64,000 nucleotides of DNA. Origin: Branchiostoma floridae. Its lineage: Eukaryota > Chordata > Leptocardii > Amphioxiformes > Branchiostomatidae. Both the position numbers and the translations under genes were made by a program. The notes under the pieces were generated by a model. It did no database searches. It saw nothing but the letters and a program-made list of their open reading frames with translations, and had not been told where the DNA came from. The stretch lies in the NCBI RefSeq assembly GCF_000003815.2, contig NC_049996.1, forward strand, positions 6,435,731-6,499,730, given 5' to 3'. Shown in pieces: positions 1 to 8,951 of this stretch. Positions within the stretch are counted from its first letter, which is position 1. Every line of letters starts with the position of its first letter.

Positions 1-302
1 GTAAATGAAAAATAAAGTCCATGGCTACGGACCATGGGAAGATCTTTAAAAAAAACTTGCAATACCCCAAAGTCAGAGATGTATGAATGGAAATCCCAAA
101 TTTTGTATTTTTCGATCAAAGTGAGTTTTGAGGTGTATTGACTTGTTTCCTTTCTGACAAGGAATCATGAGCTTCTATTGGATGAACTCGTGTTGATAAC
201 TCTAGGAAAGGGAATGGTTCTCCTGAGTTGGAGGTATTTGGTCACAAACTTAGCAAGAAAGGGATGGTTAGCAAAGGTGACATTCTTTTTTTCGCTCTCT
301 AC
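1..302. other. Unassigned noncoding DNA
   Basis: I see no coding region, RNA gene or convincing repeat here. The short open frames have no domain or motif. Confidence 0.5.
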
Positions 303-424
303 TTTCCACCCGGGAGACATGAGTCCTCCCCATGGTTGTTACCAAGAGACGGAAGCACCATGTACGTGCAGATAGATGCGAGCTTTGCTTTTATCGGACC
401 TTACAGGCATTAATGGTTTCAGGT
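303..424 (+). repeat. 122-bp direct repeat, copy 1
   Basis: This stretch is repeated almost exactly at 742-863, with a 317-bp spacer between the copies. Both begin at the cytosine-rich 'tttccacccggg' and end at 'tttcaggt'. It could be a local tandem duplication into which the spacer was inserted. It is too long to be a transposon target-site duplication. Confidence 0.9.
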
Positions 425-520
425 AGGGGTGGGTACCGGTACAGAAAATGCAGGTCCAGGTCCGGTTCAGGTCCAAAGGAATAGGTCCAGGTCCGGACCT
501 GAACCTGGACCTGATGCAGT
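423..520. repeat. Palindrome-rich block of AGGTCC/GGACCT half-sites, hAT-like end
   Basis: The block begins with 'aggggtgggtaccggtac', which resembles the start of hAT-type transposons (established pattern CAGGGGTG...). It then alternates AGGTCC and GGACCT hexamers that can fold into a long imperfect hairpin. A fragment 'caccggtacg' near 617 may be a decayed opposite end. There is no transposase. The hAT assignment is a weak inference. Confidence 0.4.
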
Positions 521-741
521 ATGACTCATACCAATGCTCCATTTTACTACAAAGAAATCTGTTTGGTGAAGTATTAGACTCACACTGGCGCTTTAAAATT
601 ATACAACGCTAACTGCACCGGTACGATTGTCTGTAAAACTTGGTAGAAATTATTATAAACTCTACTCTACTTCACTTTTGTTATTTTCTTCCATCTACAA
701 GCGCTAAAACGTGTGAATGCCTGATAAAATAATCTGTTAAT

Positions 742-863
742 TTTCCACCCGGGAGACATGAGTCCTCCCCATGGTTGTTACCAAGAGACGGAAGCACCAT
801 GTACGTGCAGATAGATGCGAGCTTTGCTTTTATCGGACCTTACAGGCATTAATGGTTTCAGGT
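742..863 (+). repeat. 122-bp direct repeat, copy 2
   Basis: Second copy of the sequence at 303-424. The flanks on both sides are unrelated to those of copy 1. Confidence 0.9.
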
Positions 864-1212
864 GTTTGCCTCCCGCTGGTGTGACCTTTCAAGTGCTCTT
901 GTCAGCTTCAGCACGCCTGCCGCCTACACATGCGGGTTCTGCGTAATGAAATCACAGTGCTTTACTGACATGTAATTATTCACCTGTAACGGAGGAATCA
1001 TCTTAGAGATATGACAATTTTAGAATTGACCCTACTTGGCGTTCTTGTGCGATTCTGGGGGGGGGGGGTTGAAATTCGAACAGCGCTCTTCCAGTAAAAA
1101 AATAAAGCGAAGTAATAACCCCAGGCGATGTGGATGGGCGTTCTGCCGCAGATATCATAGAAACGATGTAAACATCAATCACTTCTCTCTATCTGCGTAA
1201 AGAATTCGGCGG
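864..1212. other. Unassigned noncoding DNA with a poly-G run
   Basis: No gene is seen. A run of ten G bases lies near 1058-1067. The stretch ends at the left target-site duplication of the LINE. Confidence 0.5.
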
Positions 1213-1231
1213 TAGGGCTACATACATACAT
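1213..1231. repeat. Left target-site duplication of the L1/Tx1-like LINE
   Basis: The 19-bp sequence tagggctacatacatacat is found here and again, identical, at 17426-17444. The LINE 3' end (minus-strand orientation) starts directly after it. Two identical copies more than 16 kb apart, flanking pieces of one LINE in the right order and orientation, mark a single target-primed insertion that was later expanded by nested insertions. Confidence 0.85.
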
Positions 1232-1525
1232 TTTTTTATTTTTATTTTTTTATTAAAAACAACAACAACAACAACAGTACATTTGTCAAAAACTAGGACT
1301 AGAGTTTGTACAGTCGAGTACCATTGCACATGGAGGGATAACATATACTGGTGTGTCTGGGCGAATTACATGCAGTACATGAGTAGTGGAACAGTTAGAA
1401 GTAGTGTAGTACATCTGGGGAACCTTAAGGAATATGTACAGTCTGTTACTACACTATGATCAAAAAAGGAGAAGTCTAACAGAAGGTGCAGTTCATGGCA
1501 AACTATCAATAGAAAATTTGTACAA
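1232..1525 (-). mobile_element. 3' region of the L1/Tx1-like LINE
   Basis: This is noncoding sequence after the ORF2 stop (minus strand). It ends in a TTG-rich microsatellite (seen as repeated aac on the plus strand near 1258-1276) followed by an A/T-rich tail next to the target-site duplication. The same 3' region, including the terminal (TTG)n and AATAAA-like tail, occurs on the plus strand at 29500-29834, which defines it as the 3' end of one family. Confidence 0.85.
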
Positions 1526-2177
1526 TCAATCTACATTGGCTGTCAGTCTATCATAGAATATCCGTTCTTCGAAGTCCTTTTCAAAGACATTAAAGAGGCT
1601 AGTAATGCACAGGTGTGGGTCTTTTCTATGCCAGATCCAAGTTTTAAAGATTGTCCATTTAGCAACAGTAACAGTAAAGGTTCTATTTTTCTGGTCTTTA
1701 GCAGTTATTAAATGATCAATTTTTCCAAATAAAATCTCCTGCAAAGTAATTTTTTATGTTGGGCAAGGGTACAAATGTGTTAACTAATTCCCAGAAATTA
1801 CACAGTCTTTCACATTTAAAGAACATATGCTCATAATCTTCTATGCTTCCACTGCTACATACTATACATGTTGCATCATATATGTGTCCCGTTTCATCTT
1901 TGATACCCCATTTGTGCAGATTGTGTGCACATGGTAATATTCGGTGTAATAGTTTGTAGTTTAACTCTGCTAACTTAGTGTCTATACAGGTCTGTGTGCT
2001 TAACCATCTCCAGATATTTTCCCAAGCCAGGGTTTCAGTAGGAAATATGGATTGCCATCTTTTACAGCATTTTGGTTCCTTGGCCTGTGCCTGCACTAAT
2101 GCATTATAAAACAATTTGCAGGTGTTCTTGCTTTTGATTTGTTTTGTTGTTTTGCCATCAAATATACATGGGGAAAT
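1526..2177 (-). pseudogene. C-terminal part of LINE ORF2 (L1/Tx1-like)
   Basis: This stretch encodes the end of a non-LTR retrotransposon ORF2. A Trp-rich segment (WENIWRWL) comes first. A cysteine/histidine block (C-x2-C ... H-x4-C pattern: CIVC, EHMFFKC) of the kind found after the RT in L1/Tx1 elements follows. The terminal segment is rich in Trp and Phe and ends at a stop at 1526. The frame shifts once near 1740. The N-terminal side continues across the Ngaro element at 10210: if the two flanks are joined with one shared AAAT, the reading frame stays open. This piece is therefore the displaced end of the RT polypeptide at 10210-11685. Confidence 0.85.
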
Positions 2178-2485
2178 AAAAATTTAGGCCGGACGTGACG
2201 GTCATTTTGTTTTGTTACGGCCTGGTAGGATTTGGTATGGCTTTATATAATTTGTAAGGGCCCAAGGGGTTTCCTGATTTGGGATACAGGGGTCAATCAC
2301 TAAACTGAATGTTTATTTAGAACAGCCAATCAGCATTCGCAGAAGTTTCCGTTCTAGCCAATCAACGCACTGAAAAACCATGTGGTTGGCATACGAAAAT
2401 TCAGCCAGTTCACAGCGCCCCTAAGATCGAGAAGTTTGGACACCAGTTTGGTCAGGAAGATTACTGGTATTTGTGTCTTTTGTGC
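2178..2485 (+). repeat. Ngaro repeat A, copy 1 (left terminus)
   Basis: This 308-bp sequence starts at 'aaaaatttaggccggacg' and ends at 'tcttttgtgc'. It is repeated at 3805-4112 with no difference that I can see by eye. It forms the left end of the element, next to the LINE. Confidence 0.92.
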
Positions 2486-2654
2486 ACTGTCTTTTTAGTG
2501 TGGTGACTCTCAGAACAGCCCTAGTATTGCGGTGAGTTTTCTTCTATTTGTACTTTCTATCTGTGGTGTGCTGCCCTGTAGATTGGATTTTTCTGCTGTG
2601 CTATCTTTTGCTGTTGTGAAAATCTTTGGAGTCGGTGTTTTTTCTAATTCTATC

Positions 2655-3272
2655 ATGGCTGAAGGTACAAGCGCAACAACGAAAGTCCTTATTCTAGGAC
2701 ACTCCTTCATCCGAAGACTAGAGCGGTTTGTACACGAGAGAAGGTATACCGCAGCAGGACGAGCTTTCAGTCAAGATTTATGGTTAAAAGATTGCGAGGT
2801 GTCTTGGAAGTGGGTGTCGGGTGGTAATGTGGATAGAATCGGCGGTTTAGCGCAGAGCGGTTGCCTGCCAGACTCAGATTTGGTTTACTTGGAGCTGGGC
2901 TGTAATGACATACTGAGTTGTTATTCTTCTTCTTATTCGTCCGAGGTAACTGCCTTGAGAGTCTTAAACGTGGCTTCACTGGTCAAGGTACGTACGGGAG
3001 CACGTATTATCATTTTGGGGGAACCGTTGGCTAGGGTCTTCGATCCTCCATATATACATTACATTGAAGGACTGGTCAAGTATCTGACTGATCTAAGGAA
3101 AGAGGCATGCGAGGTTAAAGATCTCTACTTGTGGAGGCATGCAAAACTGGCAGACAGACACTGTCCCCAGTATTTTGCTCCCGACGGACTTCACCTTTCA
3201 GATCACGGCCATTGTTTATATTACAGGAGCGTTCGGGGTGCAATCACTGCCCATCTCCCTAAAATATCTTAG
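2655..3272 (+). CDS. SGNH/GDSL-type hydrolase-like protein of the Ngaro element
   Basis: This ORF probably encodes a GDSL/SGNH-fold esterase-like protein; its substrate and role in the retrotransposon are unknown. The open frame begins at 2532. I prefer the ATG at 2655 (206 aa) because the upstream part encodes an unrelated hydrophobic stretch and contains one of the element's recurring noncoding hairpin motifs (2559-2580). Numbered from 2532, the block I motif GHSF gives the candidate nucleophile Ser58. GCND gives block III with Asn125. PDGLH near the C-terminus gives Asp218 and His221, so the full Ser-Asp-His set is present. SGNH ORFs are known from some Ngaro elements. Here the ORF sits alone between repeats A1 and B1, with its own long upstream region. 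Confidence 0.85.
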   Translation: MAEGTSATTKVLILGHSFIRRLERFVHERRYTAAGRAFSQDLWLKDCEVSWKWVSGGNVDRIGGLAQSGCLPDSDLVYLELGCNDILSCYSSSYSSEVTALRVLNVASLVKVRTGARIIILGEPLARVFDPPYIHYIEGLVKYLTDLRKEACEVKDLYLWRHAKLADRHCPQYFAPDGLHLSDHGHCLYYRSVRGAITAHLPKIS

Positions 3273-3509
3273 ATTAACGTTTGATCCCTACTGTGGTAAG
3301 TTACCCTGTAGGGATTGATGTATCTTTGTTGATATATTGTTATGTCTGTTTGGTATTACACCCAAACCCCTTTTAGGTGATGTTTGAACTGGATTGCATC
3401 CCTTGTAGATAATTTGTTTATGCCTACCTTGTGTTATGCCTACCTTACTGGCCTTTTTTATTCGCCTATTGGCTCGATTTGGGGGGGGGGTTTGTCGCTA
3501 ACGCTCCCT
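3273..3509 (+). other. Noncoding region between SGNH ORF and repeat B1
   Basis: It contains one copy of the recurring hairpin motif (3289-3310, tactgtgg..taccctgta) just after the SGNH stop. A ten-G run lies at 3481-3490, immediately before repeat B. Confidence 0.7.
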
Positions 3510-3804
3510 TGGCGGGTAGAAAAAATTGTGACAAATTGTAGATTAGGATATTTCTAGTATGTTAAAAATATTTTAAGAAACAAAATGAGTGAAAAGATGG
3601 TATATGCCAGGTGTAACAATTTGAGCAATGATTTTTTCATTTCGAATCTGAACATAGTATGTATTTGTCATGTTTTATTTTTCATGCCAGTCAATTAAAG
3701 TTCTAGTACTCGCACCAAAAGATAGCGTGGAGTGATTATGGGTCTTATGTTGATGTTTAATGGCCGATAAGGTAGGCATAAATACATTTTCGTGAAACGA
3801 AAAT
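3510..3804 (+). repeat. Ngaro repeat B, copy 1 (internal)
   Basis: This 295-bp sequence runs from 'tggcgggtagaaaaaa' to 'gtgaaacgaaaat' and is repeated at 9915-10209. It abuts repeat A copy 2, so the B-A junction occurs inside the element. A circular intermediate would contain such a junction. Confidence 0.92.
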
Positions 3805-4112
3805 AAAAATTTAGGCCGGACGTGACGGTCATTTTGTTTTGTTACGGCCTGGTAGGATTTGGTATGGCTTTATATAATTTGTAAGGGCCCAAGGGGTTTC
3901 CTGATTTGGGATACAGGGGTCAATCACTAAACTGAATGTTTATTTAGAACAGCCAATCAGCATTCGCAGAAGTTTCCGTTCTAGCCAATCAACGCACTGA
4001 AAAACCATGTGGTTGGCATACGAAAATTCAGCCAGTTCACAGCGCCCCTAAGATCGAGAAGTTTGGACACCAGTTTGGTCAGGAAGATTACTGGTATTTG
4101 TGTCTTTTGTGC
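3805..4112 (+). repeat. Ngaro repeat A, copy 2 (internal)
   Basis: Second 308-bp copy of repeat A. Sequence after it (from 4113) is unrelated to that after copy 1, so the two A copies lead different ORF blocks. Confidence 0.92.
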
Positions 4113-4153
4113 CCTCCCACCCTTCCCTGGCTGGCATCTGGTGTCGCTTGGAC

Positions 4154-4275
4154 TACAGTGGTAAGTTGCCCTGTATTTTAGATACGCCCTGTGGAAAGGG
4201 GGAAGCGGTGGATTGAATTTATTAATTTTTCTTGTGCACGTGATAATTTAGAATACAGTGGTAAGCTGCCCTGTA
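4154..4275 (+). repeat. Two copies of the Ngaro hairpin motif
   Basis: The 22-base motif tacagtggtaagttgccctgta at 4154-4175 is repeated as tacagtgg..gccctgta at 4254-4275. The ends pair (tacagtgg with gccctgta, one mismatch) around a 6-base loop. Related copies lie at 2559-2580, 3289-3310, 9021-9041 and 9242-9263, plus a core-only copy near 4966-4980. A role in RNA packaging, or recognition by gag or RT, is possible but is inference. Confidence 0.75.
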
Positions 4276-4498
4276 TTTATCAGGTTCATTAGATCCAGTT
4301 TGTGCAATGGTGTGACTTGTTAGCTGTATTTCGGTGCGATTCACAGACTATTATCTGATATATTGGGCATGGATGATTTGATAGGAGGGTGGCTGTGATT
4401 ATTTGACACAGTTATAATATTATTATTTTGCTTGAGAGATATTTGACATTCTTGGCTGTGAGACAGTATGATCTACAGACCATTATCTTACATATTTA

Positions 4499-4760
4499 CC
4501 TGTTAGACCTGCTAGGAGGGTTAACACAGGTTATTTTTTATGATGTGATTATGTCTACATAGTTTGCCTGTTGGACCCGCTAGTAGGGTTAACGCAGGTT
4601 AATTTTGGTGATGAGATTATGTCTACATATTTTCCCTGTTAGACCCGCTAGGAGGGTTAACACAGGTTAATGCTGGTGATGTGACTATGGGTCTATGTAT
4701 ACATTTTTACCTGTTAGACCTGCTAGGAGGGTTAATACAGGTTAATTTTGGTGTTGTGAC
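4499..4760 (+). repeat. Tandem array of ~70-bp hairpin-forming units in the Ngaro 5' noncoding region
   Basis: Four units start near 4499, 4568, 4637 and 4710. Each carries 'cctgttagacc(c/t)gctag.agggttaa.acaggtta'. The ends of each unit (cctgtta and aacacagg) are complementary, so each unit can form a hairpin. The array lies upstream of gag and within no ORF of note. Confidence 0.8.
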
Positions 4761-5242
4761 TTTGTCGCACAGTCTTTCTCATTATTTTAATTCCCTAAGA
4801 GGAAGCATGACCCAAAGGTGGGTGGACTTGTTGAGTGTTAGGGATCTAGGGTGTTGCAGTGCATGGAGGAAGGTTGACATACTTCCTTTTTGGTAGTTCT
4901 GTGCTTACCTTGATTTGTCATAATTGAGTTGTGAGAGTCCGCCACTAAGGCAGAAAGGATCCTTGATGGTAAGCTGCCTAAGGATTCCAGTGAGTAAAGT
5001 TATGTTTGTATTATTAACATCTAAGCTGGATCATTGTTTCAACAATTTATACCTTAAGCTGAAATATTTATACTATTATTAATGTGATTATAGTATTTAT
5101 ATTGAATTTATTGATATATAGTATCGTGAGCGCATATTTTTGTAGAGATACACTGGTTATATGGCCTCTTGGTCCAAGGAAATTTCTATATATTTTGCAT
5201 TTCTTTTAATGATCAATTATTATTCTGCTCGGAGTATTAGCG

Positions 5243-6502
5243 ATGCCACCATCTGAAAGATCTAAAAAGAAGAAAGGGAACCAGGGAGTGACAGACAACC
5301 CTCACCCAGGAAACAACAATGGGAGGAGACCTAATACAAGAGCAACGACCGACAGTGGGACTGCCCCCCCTGCACCACCTAGACTCCCTCCACAAAAACT
5401 GTCATTGAAGTCGCTTCAGCAACAGTTGAATGACCTACAGAAGATAACAACTAGATTAGCAGATAAGCTGGACGCGGACAATGTCCCTCACACATCAGCA
5501 GTCAGCACAACTGTAACAACAACAGTGAGCAGCACTGGCCTGCTAGGTGTGCTACCAGCAGGCTCACCCAGCGTTACAAGTGCGGCGAATCAAGGACTAC
5601 TACAACAAGTCACGTCAACAATAACAGCCACTACGTCGAGCACGATTCCCATATACTCAACAAACTCTGTATTCGGATTGCAGCCACCAGCCCTCCTGCC
5701 TACACGGACTGATGGACTTGGTGCTACTCTAGCATCTAGCATTATGAGTACAGGTATCAGCTCTTATGCAGGTAACAATTCCGCTCAGGTTCGGTCAGCG
5801 TCAGTACTGGGTGATCTCTTGGCCAATCAGGATATGGGTACCCGCTTACTAGAAGCAGGTGTTCACCTCCCGTTAGACACGGGTATATCTGATGGAATTA
5901 AGGATAAGATCTGGCAGGATAAATTCGTTGAGCTCAAACAGCTGTTGCCTAACGCACGACCTCGTCAACAATTCATAGTTAACCTTGATACTCTAGCGGG
6001 TTCTCCCACATTGACGCTGGCTAACAGTGCGGAAGATAGGGCAAAGCAATCGCTCACCTTATCACAGTGGTCCATGGCCTTCTCTATTTACCATTACATA
6101 TATATTCAAAAGCACTTAGCGCGAAGTCCTCAGCTGATCGCATATGCGCACTTGATTCGCTCCTTGGCAGAGCGGGGTGCACAATGGAGTAGGTATGATG
6201 CTCTCTTTAGGCAGCTTAGGCACGCATCCCCAAGTACCCCATGGGATGTCCCGAACATGCAGCTGTATGTGGACGCATTCAGTCATGTCAAACCAACTTC
6301 TTTCACAACAAAACCCAATCAACAGCAAAGCAATAACAGTCTACCGTTGGGCTATTGCTTTCGATACCATTCAGCTGCATCAAACTGCTTCGCGGCAAGT
6401 TGCCCATACAAGCACGCATGCCCAACATGCTCAGGAGCACACAAAAACTTCAACTGCCCGCGTAATAGCCAGAACAGGAATACCAACCCCCGTAAACGTT
6501 AA
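5243..6502 (+). CDS. Ngaro gag-like protein
   Basis: This is the probable structural (nucleocapsid-like) protein of the element, 419 aa. It starts with a Lys/Arg-rich N-terminus (SKKKKG) and a Pro/Thr-rich stretch. A short Leu/Gln heptad segment at about residues 52-76 could be a coiled coil, followed by a Ser/Thr-rich low-complexity linker. The conserved-looking helical core spans about residues 190-340. Near the C-terminus is a Cys/His cluster, with CPYKHACPTC followed by H and C, which is a CCHC-like zinc finger. An Arg/Asn-rich tail ends the protein. The RT frame overlaps its end in another phase (+1), so the RT is probably made by frameshifting or re-initiation. The gag call is by position and the zinc finger, not by clear homology. 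Confidence 0.8.
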   Translation: MPPSERSKKKKGNQGVTDNPHPGNNNGRRPNTRATTDSGTAPPAPPRLPPQKLSLKSLQQQLNDLQKITTRLADKLDADNVPHTSAVSTTVTTTVSSTGLLGVLPAGSPSVTSAANQGLLQQVTSTITATTSSTIPIYSTNSVFGLQPPALLPTRTDGLGATLASSIMSTGISSYAGNNSAQVRSASVLGDLLANQDMGTRLLEAGVHLPLDTGISDGIKDKIWQDKFVELKQLLPNARPRQQFIVNLDTLAGSPTLTLANSAEDRAKQSLTLSQWSMAFSIYHYIYIQKHLARSPQLIAYAHLIRSLAERGAQWSRYDALFRQLRHASPSTPWDVPNMQLYVDAFSHVKPTSFTTKPNQQQSNNSLPLGYCFRYHSAASNCFAASCPYKHACPTCSGAHKNFNCPRNSQNRNTNPRKR

Positions 6503-8061
6503 CAAACTAGCCTTTTTTCTAGATGGATATACAGAACAGGAGAAAGACTATTTAATTCACGGTTTTTCTGTTGGTTTTCCCTTAGATTATTTTGGTCCAA
6601 GATTCCGTTCGAAACAAAAGGTAAACTTGCCCAGTTCGTCACAATTCCCAATCATTCAGGAAAGAATTCAATCTGAACTGGAGACAGGAAAAATTGCAGG
6701 ACCGTTCAAGACAGCACCTTTTCATAACCTTTTCTTATCCCCCATTTATGCGGTGCCAAAAAAGACTCCTGGTAAGTACCGGATTATACATGATTTATCT
6801 CACCCGATTGGCAGCGCAGTAAATGGGGGAATACCAAGGGAATTTTCTTCGGTTTCTTATGCTAACATTGATTCGGCTATCAAACATATCAAAACGCTAG
6901 GCCCGGGTTGTTTTCTAGCAAAAACTGATATTCAATCCGCCTTTCGTATAATTCCTGTGCACCCAAATGATCATCACCTATTGGGGTTTTTACCTTAACG
7001 ATGGTTATTACTACGATAGGTGTTTGCCAATGGGATGTTCTACATCTTGTGCCATTTTTGAAGCAGTTAGCACTGCACTCGAATGGATAGCAGTAAGGAA
7101 GCTGAATATACGTTATCCCACTCATATCATAGATGATTTCCTCTTTGCTAATAGCACTTACTCATCCTGCGAACGGGATCTTGAGTTATTCAGTAATATG
7201 TGTCAGCAGGTTGGGGTCCCTTTAGCAGAGGAAAAAACTTTTCACCCTGATACAACAATGACCTTTCTGGGTATTGAATTAGACACAATTAAAATGGAGG
7301 CACGTCTGCCCCTTGACAAACTGCAGAAATGTAAGGTTACCATTCAAGAATTCCTACTTTTTTCATCAGCTTCCCTGAAACAAATTCAATCATTGATAGG
7401 ATTACTAAACCATGTTTGCCAGGTAGTTTCTCCGGGCCGGGCCTTTTTGAGGCGTCTCATAGATTTAACTAAAGCAAAGCAGCCTGGAGACACTCTGATA
7501 AATATTGACATAGGGGTACGGCAGGATTTACGTATGTGGAAGCAATTCCTAGAACATTTCAACGGCAAGTCTTTTTTCATTGATGAGCATTTTTTACATG
7601 ACACAAACTTGAATTTATATACTGATGCGGCTGGATCGTTGGGTTATGGTGCGACGTATGGAACTGCATGGTTTTATGGAGCATGGCCACAGGAGATGAG
7701 ATCCACGAATATTACTATTTTGGAGTTTTATCCCATCGTCCTGGCTCTCCATATTTGGGGACAAGAATGGTCAAATCGTAGTATCATGCTCCACACAGAC
7801 AATCAAGCCTTAGTGTATATCATTAACAGACAGACTTCCAGGAACCCTTTAATCATGCCATTGGTACGCAATTTTGTCTTGATCAGCTTGCAAAGGAACA
7901 TATTATGTAAGGCAGTGCATATCCCTGGGAAAAGGAACGAAATGGCTGACTGTTTATCTCGTTTTCAGATCGACACGTTTCGACGGAGGTTCCCTCATAT
8001 GAATCAGTTTCCAACGCACATTCCACCATCTCTACAGCCGAGCAACTTAATCATGATGTAA
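6483..8061 (+). pseudogene. Ngaro reverse transcriptase / RNase H, one frameshift
   Basis: This encodes the polymerase of the element. The upstream part (open to 6998) has the RT fingers and motif A (KTDIQSAF). The downstream part (from 6967) has CLPMG, then the catalytic pair in HIIDDF (7132-7137), and the RNase H domain (YTDAAGSLGYG; the Glu in ILEFYP; HTDNQALV; NEMADCLSR). A run of five T at 6987-6991 puts the first half out of frame with the second. Four T would make one continuous frame. This is either a recent inactivating mutation or a homopolymer sequencing error. The start is not an obvious ATG: the open frame overlaps the end of gag. Confidence 0.88.
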
Positions 8062-8951
8062 ACAAATTGTTGTTTTGTTCTTTGGCCCCAGCTACGGTAA
8101 CTGCTTATCGTTTGGCATGGCAACATTTTCGTCGTTTCACCTTATCAGTTCATGGTCAGCTTTTGGTACACTTGCCTATTCCTGAAATGCTTATAGGCCA
8201 GTTTGCTACTTTTTTGCACCAAGAAGGGTTCGCTCCATCCTCAATAACGTCTAAGCTCTCGGCCATAAGCTTCATGCACAAGCTTCACAATCTCCCAGAT
8301 CCTACTTCGACGTTCCTCATTCGAAAACTGGTGCATTCAATTCAGAAACACCATGTCCCGGATAGTAGGCTGCCCATAACACCCACAATCCTCCAGAAAT
8401 TGAGTGACATTGTACCGCACATTGTGAATAGGGATTATGATCAGTGCCTTTTCGAAGCAATGTTTTTGTTCATGTATTATTCTTTTGCGCGATTAGGAGA
8501 AGTCACAATAACTAACACCTCTCAACACACTTTGAACCTGGATGATATTACTGCAGTACCAGATCAAAGTGGAGCAACTTCATATATCAAAGTTCAATTC
8601 AAGACATATAAGCATAGCAAGACGTCTACTCCAGCGACCCTTTCCATGATAGCACAGCCGGGCTGTAAGTACTGCCCAGTGAGCAGCCTTGAGCGTTTTC
8701 TCCTGAGGCGTGGGGGTAAATCGGGATGCCTTTTCACCAGCTCATATGGTTCTCCAGTCAGTAGTGATCACTTTACCAAAGTCCTCAAGGCTTGCGTAGT
8801 ACAAGTCAATCTAGACCCGCACAAATATACGTCACATTCTTTCCGTATTGGGGCAGCAACTCAAGCTGCACTACAAGGTGTTCCCGATGACACCATACAA
8901 CGCCTGGGAAGATGGTCATCTGATGCGTTTAAGAAATATATACGCATTTAA
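7950..8951 (+). CDS. Ngaro tyrosine recombinase
   Basis: This is a phage-integrase-type tyrosine recombinase that would insert the circular DNA by strand exchange, in line with the lack of a target-site duplication. The frame is open from about 7950 and overlaps the end of the RT in another phase. There is no ATG in the overlap, so it is likely made by frameshifting or re-initiation. Numbered from the codon at 8067, the catalytic set is Arg142 (FARLGEV), His257 and Arg260 (SHSFRIG), Trp283 (GRWS) and nucleophile Tyr291 (KKYIRI). The protein ends only three residues after the Tyr. The N-terminal SAM-like domain is residues 1-100. All key residues are present. Confidence 0.9.
   Translation: MFISFSDRHVSTEVPSYESVSNAHSTISTAEQLNHDVNKLLFCSLAPATVTAYRLAWQHFRRFTLSVHGQLLVHLPIPEMLIGQFATFLHQEGFAPSSITSKLSAISFMHKLHNLPDPTSTFLIRKLVHSIQKHHVPDSRLPITPTILQKLSDIVPHIVNRDYDQCLFEAMFLFMYYSFARLGEVTITNTSQHTLNLDDITAVPDQSGATSYIKVQFKTYKHSKTSTPATLSMIAQPGCKYCPVSSLERFLLRRGGKSGCLFTSSYGSPVSSDHFTKVLKACVVQVNLDPHKYTSHSFRIGAATQAALQGVPDDTIQRLGRWSSDAFKKYIRI

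Noticed and set aside
2532-2654. The 41 codons upstream of the preferred SGNH start as part of the protein
   Set aside because: This part is hydrophobic, precedes the SGNH fold, and contains a copy of the element's noncoding hairpin. It could still act as a signal-like leader, so I mention it only.
4499-4760. CRISPR-like array
   Set aside because: Units are adjacent, diverged tandem repeats without unique spacers, in animal DNA inside a retrotransposon.
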